64,000 nucleotides of DNA, taken from the NCBI RefSeq assembly GCF_900182955.1, contig NZ_FXUL01000010.1, forward strand, positions 62,001 to 126,000, given 5' to 3'. Position 1 is the stretch's first letter; each line of letters opens with the position of its first letter. A model generated the notes under the pieces. The model saw only the letters and a list, made by a program, of their open reading frames with translations, was not told the DNA's origin and did no database searches. Of the stretch, positions 22,604-30,636 are shown in pieces. The position numbers and the translations under genes were made by a program. This stretch comes from Noviherbaspirillum suwonense (GTDB lineage: Bacteria > Pseudomonadota > Gammaproteobacteria > Burkholderiales > Burkholderiaceae_D).

Positions 22604-22634
22604 CGAGCAATATAAGGAATTTTTATAAAGCTCG
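22604..22634. promoter_or_regulatory. Palindrome in the mmsA/LysR divergent spacer, candidate operator
   Basis: CGAGC at 22604-22608 and GCTCG at 22630-22634 bracket an AT-rich imperfectly symmetric core (AATATAAGGAATTTTTATAA). It lies 21 bp before the LysR start and about 85 bp before mmsA, where a LysR-type regulator would be expected to bind and control both genes. Confidence 0.5.
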
Positions 22635-22655
22635 ATTTTCACCGAGAGACCGAAC

Positions 22656-23531
22656 ATGGACTTTTCCCAGATGCGTGCCTTCGCCGCGATTGCCGCCGAA
22701 GGAAATCTAACCCGCGCCGCCGAGCGGCTCCACCTGACGCAGCCTGCGGTCAGCCTGCAATTGAAGTCCCTGCAATCCACGCTGGGCCTGCAGTTATTCA
22801 CGCGCACATCGACCGGCATGGTGCTGACCGACGACGGCGCAAAGTTGCTGCCCTTCGCAGAGCGGGTCCTGGCCAGCATCGCCGAATTCCGCCAGGGCGC
22901 CGACGCGCTGCATTCCACCCTGTCCGGCACCCTGTCGATCGGCACGATACTCGACCCCGAATTCATCCGGCTCGGCGCATTCCTCAAGCGCCTGGTCGAA
23001 AGTTATCCGCAGATTTCGACCCGGCTGCAGCACGGGATGTCCGGTTCGGTGCTGCAGCAGGTGCGCAGCGGCGCGCTGGATGCCGGCTTTTATCTCGGCA
23101 CGCCCGGCAAGGAATGCGATTACCAGGTCCTTACTTCCTTTAATTATTACGTGCTTGCGCCCCACGGCTGGAAGCACCGGGTCGTCGGACGCGACTGGGC
23201 GGCGCTGGCAAAGCTGCCGTGGATCTGGACGCCTCCCGAATCGGCCCATAACCGGCTGCTCAGCAAGGTGTTCAACAGCCATAAAGTCATGCCGCACAAG
23301 GTGGCGCTGGTCGACCAGGAGCCATCGATGCTCGACTTGGTCAAGTCCGGGGTCGGCCTGGCGCTCGCCAGGGAATCGATTGCCTTGCGTGAAGCGCATG
23401 CGCACGGCCTGGTCATTGCCGACCAGGTCAGCATCGCCGCCGAATTGAGCTTTATTTGCCAGGCAAAACGCCGTCACGAACCCCTGATCGAAGCGGTATT
23501 CGCGCTGTTGAAATCTGTCTGGGACCGCTGA
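22656..23531 (+). CDS. LysR family transcriptional regulator
   Basis: A 291-residue LysR regulator. N-terminal winged helix MDFSQMRAFAAIAAEGNLTR followed by AAERLHLTQPAVSLQLKSLQ, then the effector-binding domain with the hinge near residue 90. It is divergent from mmsA with 135 bp between the starts, which suggests that it controls mmsA and perhaps the GMC oxidoreductase. The effector cannot be told. Its 3' end borders the candidate origin region. Confidence 0.92.
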   Translation: MDFSQMRAFAAIAAEGNLTRAAERLHLTQPAVSLQLKSLQSTLGLQLFTRTSTGMVLTDDGAKLLPFAERVLASIAEFRQGADALHSTLSGTLSIGTILDPEFIRLGAFLKRLVESYPQISTRLQHGMSGSVLQQVRSGALDAGFYLGTPGKECDYQVLTSFNYYVLAPHGWKHRVVGRDWAALAKLPWIWTPPESAHNRLLSKVFNSHKVMPHKVALVDQEPSMLDLVKSGVGLALARESIALREAHAHGLVIADQVSIAAELSFICQAKRRHEPLIEAVFALLKSVWDR

Positions 23532-23556
23532 AATTCCTTGAATTTCAAGAGCTTGC

Positions 23557-23805
23557 GCTGTGGATAAGCCTAAGGATATCTATTGGGCGGGCTGTGCATA
23601 ATCCGGGTTTACAGAAAAACACTTTTTTTGTCCAGAAGCTGTCACGCGGACATACAGCGCTTATCCACTCTTTATTCAATAGCTAAGTCGTTGAATGTTC
23701 GACGGTTTACAGGGTTGCGCACAGATTTTCCCGCCGGTTAACACTACTACTATATATGTATACAGACCTTTAAAATAAAACCCGAATCCCTTCATGACGG
23801 CAGTG
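23557..23805. other. Left half of candidate chromosomal origin: DnaA-box cluster plus AT-rich element
   Basis: The 298-bp spacer 23532-23829 holds two perfect matches to the DnaA box TTATNCACA on the minus strand (complements of 23559-23567 and 23593-23601), TTATCCACT at 23661-23669 and a weak TTGCGCACA at 23715-23723. These are followed by a GC-rich stretch (CCCGCCGG), the ACTACTACTA element and an AT-rich run to about 23790. The order box, GC-rich, TAC-type trinucleotides, AT-rich is that of the basal unwinding element with DnaA-trios known from Bacillus subtilis. Origin function is inference. Confidence 0.6.
23736..23770. repeat. Left arm of a 35-bp inverted repeat around the nucleosidase gene
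   Basis: Reads GGTTAACACTACTACTATAT and then ATGTATACAGACCTT. Its reverse complement matches 24649-24683 at about 29 positions with two single-base gaps; GTTAAC, the ACTACTACTAT block, GTATACA and ACCTT are shared. The arms are about 880 bp apart. Confidence 0.85.
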
Positions 23806-23829
23806 AACAGCCATTTCAGGAACAAAAAC

Positions 23830-24612
23830 ATGCAAAAAAAACCGATCAGGCTGGGCATTGTCAGTGCGCTTCGCGAGGAACAGACGGGACTGCTCGCGCA
23901 GATGCGCGACATGAAAACGGTGACACGCGGCATGCGCGACTATCTTCATGGAAACTTATGGGGAGTCGACTGTGTCTGCGTCCTGTCCCGGCTCGGAAAA
24001 GTTGCATCGGCAACAACTGTTGCAACGCTGATCGAGCGTTTCGATGTGTCGGCGGTCGTTTTTACCGGCGTCGCCGGATCGGCCGACCCCGATGTAAAGG
24101 TCGGTGATGTCGTCATTGCCGAAAGCCTGGTCCAGCATGACATGGATACCCGGCCGCTTTTTCCGCGATTCGAAATCCCGCTGACGGGACAGTCCAGATT
24201 TGCAAGCGATGTCGGATTAAGCGAAAAATTGCATCGCGCCGCCAGTTTGTTCCTGGAAAACGACTTGAAATCGGCCATCTCATTAACGCAGCAGCAGATT
24301 TTTGGCCTGCATCGGCCGCGCGTGCATCGCGGACTGATCGCGAGCGGCGATGAATTCATCGGCAGCACCGCCCGGCTGCGGGAATTAAGGGAAGATTTTC
24401 CGGATTTGCTTGCCGTGGAAATGGAAGGCGCGGCCGTTGCCCAGGTCTGTTTCGAATTCGGCATCCCCTTTTCGGTAATCCGCACGATTTCCGATGGCGC
24501 CGACGAGACATCGGCGATCGATTTTCTGGCATTCATCCGTGAAGTCGCAGCTGTTTATGCCTTTCATACCACCAGGCGCTTGTGCTCGATTCTGGTTGAA
24601 GACGGTTGTTAA
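23830..24612 (+). CDS. 5'-methylthioadenosine/S-adenosylhomocysteine nucleosidase-like protein
   Basis: A 260-residue member of the purine nucleosidase family (MtnN/Pfs), which cleaves adenine from MTA or SAH. Seen are the N-terminal SALREEQ with Glu17 aligned to catalytic Glu12, FTGVAGSADPDVKVGDVVIA, ASGDEFIGS, and AVEMEGAAVAQVCFEFGIPF with Glu199 (Glu174 of E. coli) and ISDGAD with Asp222 (Asp197). All three catalytic residues are kept. It is about 28 residues longer than E. coli MtnN. The start MQKKPIRLG has AGGAAC upstream; an ATG at 23794 lacks a ribosome site. Codon use looks less GC-biased than the neighbours. It sits between the two halves of the candidate origin. Confidence 0.88.
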   Translation: MQKKPIRLGIVSALREEQTGLLAQMRDMKTVTRGMRDYLHGNLWGVDCVCVLSRLGKVASATTVATLIERFDVSAVVFTGVAGSADPDVKVGDVVIAESLVQHDMDTRPLFPRFEIPLTGQSRFASDVGLSEKLHRAASLFLENDLKSAISLTQQQIFGLHRPRVHRGLIASGDEFIGSTARLRELREDFPDLLAVEMEGAAVAQVCFEFGIPFSVIRTISDGADETSAIDFLAFIREVAAVYAFHTTRRLCSILVEDGC

Positions 24613-24648
24613 CACCCCTGCCGACGAAAAGCCGTTGTTTATTTAATT

Positions 24649-24683
24649 AAGGTTGTATACCCAAATAGTAGTAGTTGTTAACG
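24649..24683. repeat. Right arm of the 35-bp inverted repeat
   Basis: Starts AAGGTTGTATAC, then AAATAGTAGTAGTTGTTAAC, ending at about 24683. It is the inverted partner of 23736-23770. Confidence 0.85.
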
Positions 24684-24753
24684 CATGCCGCGACCTGTGG
24701 GTAATACTAAAAAAATCAATGAAATCAGTGGCCTGGAGATTTGATAAGACTTG

Positions 24754-24799
24754 CATAAGCCGTGTATGGGCTTATGGGCAATTCTGTACAAGAATTGCC
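24754..24799. other. Two adjacent perfect stem-loops
   Basis: CATAAGCC/GGCTTATG (24754-24761 and 24769-24776, 7-base loop) is followed without a gap by GGCAATTCT/AGAATTGCC (24777-24785 and 24791-24799, loop GTACA). No T-tract follows either. They lie 75 bp before the MFS gene, inside the right half of the candidate origin. Confidence 0.7.
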
Positions 24800-24873
24800 G
24801 GACGGATCGCGCGCGGGTTGTACCCAGTTCATCCACAGCTTATGCAGAGCTTTATCCCCATCCGGAGCGGCCC

Positions 24874-26067
24874 ATGAAAGCGCCGCTGCCGTTGCTGGTA
24901 TCCGGCCTGGGCATCGCACAGATCGTTTCCTGGGGCAGTCTTTACTATCCGATTTCCGTGCTTGGCGAGAGCATGCAGCGCGACCTCGGCGTGTCGTCGA
25001 CGGTCCTGTTCGGCGCATTCACGCTGAGCCTGCTGATCTCCGGCATGGCTGCCCCGATGGTGGGAAGGCTGATGGACGCCCATGGCGCACGCGCGGTGCT
25101 GTGCGCCGGCTCGCTGCTGGCGATGGGTGCGCTGCTGCTCACCGCACGCGCCAGCGGCCCTGTGGGCCTGTACGCGGGCGCCATGCTGTCCGGCGTGGCG
25201 ATGGCGGCCTGCCTGTACGACGCGGCCTTCATGGCGCTGAACCAGCTTGCCGGCGATGCGTATCGCCGGTCGGTGACGGGTCTTACCCTGTTCGGCGGCT
25301 TTGCCAGCACCGTTTCCTGGCCGCTGTCGCAATTCCTGCTCGGCACGGTGGGCTGGCGCGATGCCTTGCTTCTCTATGCCGGCCTGCAACTGGCGCTTTG
25401 CCTGCCGCTGCACGCGCTGCTGCTGCCTGCCCGGACCGGGAAAACGCTTGCCGCGCAGGATGCCGCTCCGGCGGCCGTGGTACTGCCGGACACGCTGTGG
25501 CTGGCCACGGCGTTCGCGCTGGCGAGCTTCGTGCTGTCGGTGCTGTCGGTCCACCTGATCAGCCTGTTCCGGCTGTCCGGCCTGGAAAACGGCAGCGCCG
25601 TATTCATCGCCACGCTGGTCGGACCGATGCAGGTATTGGGACGGCTGCTGGAACTGGGCGCCGGCGGCCGGCTGCGCGCGGTCCATGTCGGCGCCGTGGC
25701 TTTCGCTTCCATGGTGCTGGCCCTCGCCGGCCTGTTCCTGCTGCACGGCGCGTCGCCGCTGGCCTTTGTCATTGCGGGTCTGTACGGGATCAGCAACGGG
25801 CTGATGACCATCGTGCGCGGCGTCGTGCCGGCCGAGCTGTATGGCAGGCGCCATTACGGCCTGCTGCTCGGGCGGCTTGCGCGGCCGGCCTTCGTGGCGC
25901 GCGCGCTGGCGCCGTTCGCCTTTCCGCTCGGGCTGGCCGGGCTGGGCACCGGCGGCGTCGTGCTGGCGCTGGGCGGCGTCGCGGCGCTCGCCTGCTGGAG
26001 CTACCGCGCCGCGCTGCGCGAGGCGGCCGCCGCCGCGGCCGCTACTGCGCCGTCGGCATCAGCGTAG
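24874..26067 (+). CDS. MFS transporter
   Basis: A 397-residue protein with twelve predicted helices. Typical features are the first helix GLGIAQIVSWGSLYYPISVL, the loop between helices 2 and 3 VGRLMDAHGAR (MFS motif A, GxLaDrxGrR type), and twofold N/C symmetry. The IVSWGSLYY start resembles the OFA/monocarboxylate-like MFS group; substrate unknown. The start MKAPLPLLVSGLG has GGAG 7 bp upstream. Its 3' end overlaps the convergent LysR gene by 26 bp. Confidence 0.88.
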   Translation: MKAPLPLLVSGLGIAQIVSWGSLYYPISVLGESMQRDLGVSSTVLFGAFTLSLLISGMAAPMVGRLMDAHGARAVLCAGSLLAMGALLLTARASGPVGLYAGAMLSGVAMAACLYDAAFMALNQLAGDAYRRSVTGLTLFGGFASTVSWPLSQFLLGTVGWRDALLLYAGLQLALCLPLHALLLPARTGKTLAAQDAAPAAVVLPDTLWLATAFALASFVLSVLSVHLISLFRLSGLENGSAVFIATLVGPMQVLGRLLELGAGGRLRAVHVGAVAFASMVLALAGLFLLHGASPLAFVIAGLYGISNGLMTIVRGVVPAELYGRRHYGLLLGRLARPAFVARALAPFAFPLGLAGLGTGGVVLALGGVAALACWSYRAALREAAAAAAATAPSASA

Positions 26068-26989
26068 CGTCCGCCGTCCTGGTGATCAGATGGTCCCGCA
26101 TCCACTGGTGCGCCTTGCTGCGCGCGTCGCGCTCATGCCACAGCATGTCCACATGGACATTGGGCATGTCGAACGGCACTTCCTGGGCCACCAGCTCGTC
26201 GCTCATGCCGGTCGAGGCGATCAGGTGCTCCGGCAGCACGGTGAGCAGGTCGGAATTGGCGACGACCCGGCCGGCGGTAAAGAACTGGTTCACGGTCAGC
26301 AGGATGCGCCGTTCACGGCCGATCTGCGCCAGCGCCTCGTCGACCAGGCCGCGCGGCCGGCCGGAAAAGCTGACCAGCAGGTGGTTCGCGCTGCAATAGG
26401 CATCCAGCGTCAGCGGCTGTCCTGTCAACGGATGGTCCTTGCGCATCACGCAGACGTATTTTCCGGAATAAAGCTGTTCATGGCGTATCGGCGTGTCGGG
26501 TTCGCCCGACAATTGTGCGACCACGCCGGGGAAAAAGCCGATCGCCAGGTCGATGTCGCCGTGCAGCAGCATCGGCCGCGGCTCCCGCGTCGTCAGCGGC
26601 ACCATCCGCACGTTCAGGCCGGGAGCATCGTTTTCGATCGAACGGACCAGCGACGGCAGCCACAGCGCGGCGGTCGCGTCCGCCATGGCCAGGCGAAACG
26701 TGGCACTGGCCTGGGAGACGTCGAAGGAATGCGGCGCAACCGCATCCTGCAATTCGGCCAGCGCCCGCCTGACCGCCGGCCACAGGCTCTCGGCGCGTGG
26801 CGTCGGCTTCACGCCGTGGGCGGTGCGCACCAGCAGATCGTCGTGCAGCGCGTCGCGCAGCCGGCGTATCGCATTCGACACGGCCGGCTGCGTCATCGCA
26901 AGCTGGCCCGCCGCACGCGTCAGGTTCTGTTCGCTCATGACGGCGTCGAATACCCGCAACAAGTTCAGGTCAAGGCTGAGAAAGCTCAT
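26042..26989 (-). CDS. LysR family transcriptional regulator
   Basis: A 315-residue LysR regulator with the helix-turn-helix VMSEQNLTRAAGQLAMTQPA and SNAIRRLRD, and an effector domain in the PBP2 Nod/DsyR-like style (LNLLRVFDAVM start, MLLHGDIDLAIGFFPG). The start MSFLSLDLN has AGGGGGA upstream. Convergent with the MFS gene, whose last 26 bp it overlaps; divergent from the small membrane protein gene at 27151. Confidence 0.92.
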   Translation of the reverse strand: MSFLSLDLNLLRVFDAVMSEQNLTRAAGQLAMTQPAVSNAIRRLRDALHDDLLVRTAHGVKPTPRAESLWPAVRRALAELQDAVAPHSFDVSQASATFRLAMADATAALWLPSLVRSIENDAPGLNVRMVPLTTREPRPMLLHGDIDLAIGFFPGVVAQLSGEPDTPIRHEQLYSGKYVCVMRKDHPLTGQPLTLDAYCSANHLLVSFSGRPRGLVDEALAQIGRERRILLTVNQFFTAGRVVANSDLLTVLPEHLIASTGMSDELVAQEVPFDMPNVHVDMLWHERDARSKAHQWMRDHLITRTADATLMPTAQ

Positions 26990-27150
26990 GCGTATCCCCC
27001 TGGAGATAGGAAACATTATTCACGAGAAACATAGCTGGTATGGAAACAGGCGATTGGATTTATATCTTAGGGCTGCTTATACTGCATTGCAACATAAGCA
27101 TGACTGTAAGCAATTTTTGTAGCACCTTATTCAATCAGAGAGCATCAACC

Positions 27151-27456
27151 ATGTCTGTCCTGTCCATTGCATTTCCATTCGAGGCTGCCATCTCGTTCGC
27201 CGGCGTCGCCATGGGCGCAGCCCGGCCCCTGATCGGCGTAAGCCTGTTCGCCACCCTGCTGCTGCTGTTTCAACCGCTGTTGAAGGGCCTGCTGAAGGCA
27301 GGACTGCTGCTGCTGTCGCCGCGCAAGTCGCTCGAAGAGCGCCGCACAGCGCAAAAAGTGCGCGGCGCGAAGCTGCTCAACATGATTGCCCGCGACTACG
27401 AGTGCAGCCAGCCCAACCTCGCCGCCGAGCTTCGCCAGCTTGCATCCCGCGCGTAA
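27151..27456 (+). CDS. Small conserved membrane protein of unknown function
   Basis: A 101-residue protein with two hydrophobic stretches (about residues 5-25 and 28-52) followed by a positively charged tail (SPRKSLEERRTAQKVRGAKL). No family recognised. The ATG has AGAGAG upstream and the gene is followed by a good terminator, which supports a real transcription unit. Its length and topology are all that can be said. Confidence 0.65.
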   Translation: MSVLSIAFPFEAAISFAGVAMGAARPLIGVSLFATLLLLFQPLLKGLLKAGLLLLSPRKSLEERRTAQKVRGAKLLNMIARDYECSQPNLAAELRQLASRA

Positions 27457-27561
27457 ATTTTTAATTCATTAACAAATATTGGTGAAAGAGAAGCAATCGC
27501 GGAAGCTTCGTCTCTGTCAGGCGTTTTTCAGGTTGTCTCCTCCTCCCCTTGGGAAGGTTAA

Positions 27562-27594
27562 CCCCTCGAAGCAATACTTCGAGGGGTTTTTTTT
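27562..27594 (+). terminator. Rho-independent terminator
   Basis: CCCCTCGAAG and CTTCGAGGGG form a 10-bp perfect stem with loop CAATA, followed by eight T residues. It ends the small membrane protein unit and overlaps the stop of the convergent MFS gene. Confidence 0.92.
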
Positions 27595-28835
27595 CATGCT
27601 CCCGCTGCAGCACCAGCCCTGGCCCTCTGCACCTGCAGGCGGCTGAAATTCAATCCCACGCACAGCATGCCGACGGCGCCGGCCACCAGCACGGGCATCG
27701 TACCCAGGCGGTCGGCGATGACGCCCGCGATACCCACTCCCAGCGACTGACCGAGAAAGAAGCAGGAGGCGAACGCCGACACCGCGGCGCCGCGCCGTTC
27801 CGGCGCCATCTGGGTCGCATTGATCTGCAAGGTGTTGTGCAGCATGTAAAACCCCAGGCCGGTCAGGAAGCATCCGGGAATCGCCCAGGCCCAATGCGGC
27901 GCGACGCCCGTGACGAGCAGCGCACCCGATGCGATGACGGCGCCCCACCGGGTCAGCCCGGTCTCGCCCAGCCGGCGCACCAGCGCGCCTGCGCCCACCG
28001 CAAACAGCACGCCGCCAAAGCCGAACAGCATGACCAGGAGCCCCGCCTGCGATAGCGGTATGCCGTGGACCACGTGGACATGGGTCGCGATGAATGCGAA
28101 GGCGCCGTACAGGCACATTCCCTCGATGAACACGGTCGCCAGCACGACCTTTGCCCATCTTCCGGACAATACCTGGGAAAATTCCCGGATCATGCGCGCC
28201 AGCACCGCGCCTTCCACCCGGCTGGTGCGCCGCGCATAGTCGGGCAGCTGCCGGTTCAGCCTGAACAGCGTGATGCTGATCAGCACGAAACCCAGCGACA
28301 CCGCGAAAAACGGCAGGCGCCAGCTGAGGAAATCGGCAGCCAGGCCGCCGACGAACACCCCGGCCGACACGCCGAGGATCTGGCCGAGCAGGAACCTGGC
28401 CAGCACCGGCTGCCGTTCATCGTACGGGATCACGTCGCCTATCCAGGCCATGGACAGCGGGATGAGCGATGCCGCGGTCGCGCCTGCCAGCAGCCTGGCC
28501 GCCAGCAGCATCGAAAAGCTGGGGGCGACCGCGCACAGCAGGGCTGTCAGCGCACAGCATGCACAGCCCCAGGCGATCACCAGGTATTTTCCGAAACGGT
28601 CGCCGACCGGGCCGAAGAACAGCTGGGAGAAGCCGTAAGCGACCGAAAAACAGGTAATGACATAGGACGCGCTGGCAAGGGAAACGCCAAACTCGGCCGC
28701 CAGCCTCGGCAGCTGCGGGTCGGTCAGCCGCAGCGACATGCCGCTGCCGAAAGCGGCCATCGACAGCACGACGATGGCAGCGCGGGGGATGGGCGTGGGA
28801 GGAAGGGGCGCGGCCGGGTCGGAAGTCGTGGTCAT
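27594..28835 (-). CDS. MFS transporter (multidrug/sugar efflux-like)
   Basis: A 413-residue, twelve-helix MFS protein. Motif A appears as FFGPVGDRFGKYLVIAWGC after helix 2, and the N-terminal helix AAIVVLSMAAFGSGMSLRL followed by LTDPQLPRLAAEFGV resembles the DHA1 drug or sugar efflux group. Substrate unknown. It lies 19 bp downstream of the pseudouridine synthase gene on the same strand and could be cotranscribed with it. Confidence 0.88.
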   Translation of the reverse strand: MTTTSDPAAPLPPTPIPRAAIVVLSMAAFGSGMSLRLTDPQLPRLAAEFGVSLASASYVITCFSVAYGFSQLFFGPVGDRFGKYLVIAWGCACCALTALLCAVAPSFSMLLAARLLAGATAASLIPLSMAWIGDVIPYDERQPVLARFLLGQILGVSAGVFVGGLAADFLSWRLPFFAVSLGFVLISITLFRLNRQLPDYARRTSRVEGAVLARMIREFSQVLSGRWAKVVLATVFIEGMCLYGAFAFIATHVHVVHGIPLSQAGLLVMLFGFGGVLFAVGAGALVRRLGETGLTRWGAVIASGALLVTGVAPHWAWAIPGCFLTGLGFYMLHNTLQINATQMAPERRGAAVSAFASCFFLGQSLGVGIAGVIADRLGTMPVLVAGAVGMLCVGLNFSRLQVQRARAGAAAGA

Positions 28836-28853
28836 GAATGGGCTTGCATCGGG

Positions 28854-29771
28854 CTACAACTGTCGCAAGCTGGTGAAATGGCGGGCGGCGCCGTCCAGCG
28901 GGTCCGTGAAGCGCAGCGAGCGTGCCAGCAGCTTCAGCGGCGCGGACAGGTCGTCTCCCTTGCATGGAAGGGCGTCGGGATAAAACGCGTCGTTGACGAT
29001 GGGGATGCCCAGCGACGCCATGTGCAGGCGTAACTGGTGCTTGCGGCCGGTCAGCGGCTCCAGCCGATAAAGCACGTGCTCGCCGCGCTGTTCCAACGGC
29101 GTAATGACCGTCTCGGAATTGGCTTCGCCGGGTGCTTCGCGCATCCGGAAAAAGGGTGTGCCGTCGACCATGCGGCTGCGGTAGGTCAGCGGAAACGTCA
29201 CGCCGCGCAGCGTGCCGGCCAGCGCCTCGTATTCCTTGACGATCGCACGCTGCTGGAATAGCGACTGGTAGATGCCGCGCGTGGCCGGGTTATGGGAAAA
29301 CAGCATCACGCCCGCGGTTTCCCTGTCCAGCCGGTGTATCGGCGTCAGGTCCATCAGGCCTGTCTTGCGCCGCAGCCGGACCAGCAGCGTTTCCTGCAGA
29401 AACCGGCCGGACGGCACCACCGGCAGGAAATGCGGCTTGTCGACCACCAGCAGGTGCGCATCCTGGTGCAGGATGGTTTCCTCGAACGGAATCGGGGTTT
29501 CCGCGTCGAGTTCGCGGTAGTAGAAGACCTTCGTATTCGGACGGCAAGGTGTATCGGCCCGCATTACATTGTTGCGCTCATCGAGCACTTCGCCGCGTGC
29601 GATCCGCGCGATCCATGTCGCGCCGTCGACGGCCGGAAACCGCTCCAGCAGGAAATCCAGCAGGCCGCGCCGGCAATCGGCAGGGATCGCGACGAAACTG
29701 GCGGCAACGCCATTGCGCACCGGCAGCCCGCCTGCGCCCTGTTCCCGGCGCGCGGGCGGTCCTTCAGCCAT
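28854..29771 (-). CDS. RluA-family RNA pseudouridine synthase
   Basis: A 305-residue enzyme that converts uridine to pseudouridine in RNA. The catalytic motif is PIHRLDRETAGVMLFS with the Asp in HRLDRET, and the C-terminal block LEPLTGRKHQLRLHMASLGI matches the family. There is no clear S4 domain, only an N-terminal extension of about 85 residues, as in the RluA/RluC-like stand-alone group acting on an unknown rRNA or tRNA site. Its ATG overlaps the fghA stop by 8 bp. Confidence 0.9.
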   Translation of the reverse strand: MAEGPPARREQGAGGLPVRNGVAASFVAIPADCRRGLLDFLLERFPAVDGATWIARIARGEVLDERNNVMRADTPCRPNTKVFYYRELDAETPIPFEETILHQDAHLLVVDKPHFLPVVPSGRFLQETLLVRLRRKTGLMDLTPIHRLDRETAGVMLFSHNPATRGIYQSLFQQRAIVKEYEALAGTLRGVTFPLTYRSRMVDGTPFFRMREAPGEANSETVITPLEQRGEHVLYRLEPLTGRKHQLRLHMASLGIPIVNDAFYPDALPCKGDDLSAPLKLLARSLRFTDPLDGAARHFTSLRQL

Positions 29772-30612
29772 GCAGCGCCTGCCGGTGGAAGTTCAGGTGA
29801 TCTTCCATGAAGGTCGAAATGAAATAATAGCCATGGTCGTAGCCGGCATGGAAGCGCAGGGTCAGCGGCTGCGCGGCCTGCCGGCAGGCCGCCTCGAACA
29901 GCGCCGGCTTCAGCTGGACGTCGAGGAATTGGTCGGACAATCCCTGGTCGATCAATATGCCGGCAGGAAACGGCGTCTGCCGCCGGCTCATCAGCGCGCT
30001 GGCATCGTGTTCGAGCCAACTGTTGCGATCGTCGCCCAAATAACGTGAAAACGCTTTCTCGCCCCAGGGACACTGGGTGGGCGCTGCAATCGGCGCAAAG
30101 GCGGAAACCGAGCAGAACAGGTCCGGATGCCGCAGCGCCAGGACCAGCGCGCCATGCCCGCCCATCGAGTGGCCAAAGATGCCGACCTTGCGCGGTACGG
30201 TCGCGAACTCCGAGGCGATCAGCGGCAGCAGCTCGCCGACGATATACGACTCCATCCGGAAATGGGAGGCATAGGGCGGCGCGCTGGCGTCGAGGTAGAA
30301 ACCGGCGCCCTCGCCAAAGTCCCAGTCGGCAGTGATGCCGTCGATGCCGGTGTTGCGCGGACTGGTATCGGGCGCGACCAGCATTATGCCGTGCTGCGCC
30401 GCATAGCGCTGCGCCCCGGCCTTGATCATGAAGGTTTCCTCGGTACAGGTCAGGCCGGCCAGGTACACCAGCACGGGTACAGGTCCGGCAGACTGCTGGG
30501 GCGGGCGATAGACGGAAAACCGCATCGGCAAGCCGATCTCGGAAGATGCATGGCGGTAATACGCCTGCGTACCGCCAAAGCAGCCATGTTCGCTGATCAA
30601 TTCCATCTGCAT
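29764..30612 (-). CDS. fghA: S-formylglutathione hydrolase
   Basis: Serine esterase that hydrolyses S-formylglutathione to formate and glutathione, the last step of glutathione-dependent formaldehyde detoxification. The 282 residues show the nucleophile elbow GHSMGGHGAL, the N-terminal ISEHGCFGGTQAYYRHAS typical of the family, LTCTEETFMIKAGAQRYA, and the C-terminal His in FHAGYDHGYYFI. It is 24 bp downstream of frmA, the usual operon. Confidence 0.96.
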   Translation of the reverse strand: MQMELISEHGCFGGTQAYYRHASSEIGLPMRFSVYRPPQQSAGPVPVLVYLAGLTCTEETFMIKAGAQRYAAQHGIMLVAPDTSPRNTGIDGITADWDFGEGAGFYLDASAPPYASHFRMESYIVGELLPLIASEFATVPRKVGIFGHSMGGHGALVLALRHPDLFCSVSAFAPIAAPTQCPWGEKAFSRYLGDDRNSWLEHDASALMSRRQTPFPAGILIDQGLSDQFLDVQLKPALFEAACRQAAQPLTLRFHAGYDHGYYFISTFMEDHLNFHRQALHG

Positions 30613-30636
30613 CGCTTTCTCCTTGGTAAAGCGCCC

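Larger units (their letters stand above)
24631..24860. other. Right half of candidate chromosomal origin: AT-rich element plus DnaA-box cluster
   Basis: Mirror image of the left half. Reading the minus strand: TTACCCACA (complement of 24696-24704), a GC-rich stretch, AACTACTACTATTT (complement of 24663-24676), then an AT-rich run (GTTGTTTATTTAATTAAGG, 24634-24652). Further out are TCATCCACA 24829-24837, TTATGCAGA 24840-24848 and TTATCCCCA 24852-24860, each one mismatch from a DnaA box. The spacer 24613-24873 holds no gene. Confidence 0.6.

Noticed and set aside
23736-24683. Transposon with 35-bp terminal inverted repeats
   Set aside because: No transposase, no visible target duplication, and the arms match origin elements (trio and boxes) instead. 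Kept as an alternative in the findings.
28070-28085. CCACGTGG-containing sequence as parS
   Set aside because: Flanking bases do not match the TGTTT/AAACA arms; it lies in an MFS coding region.
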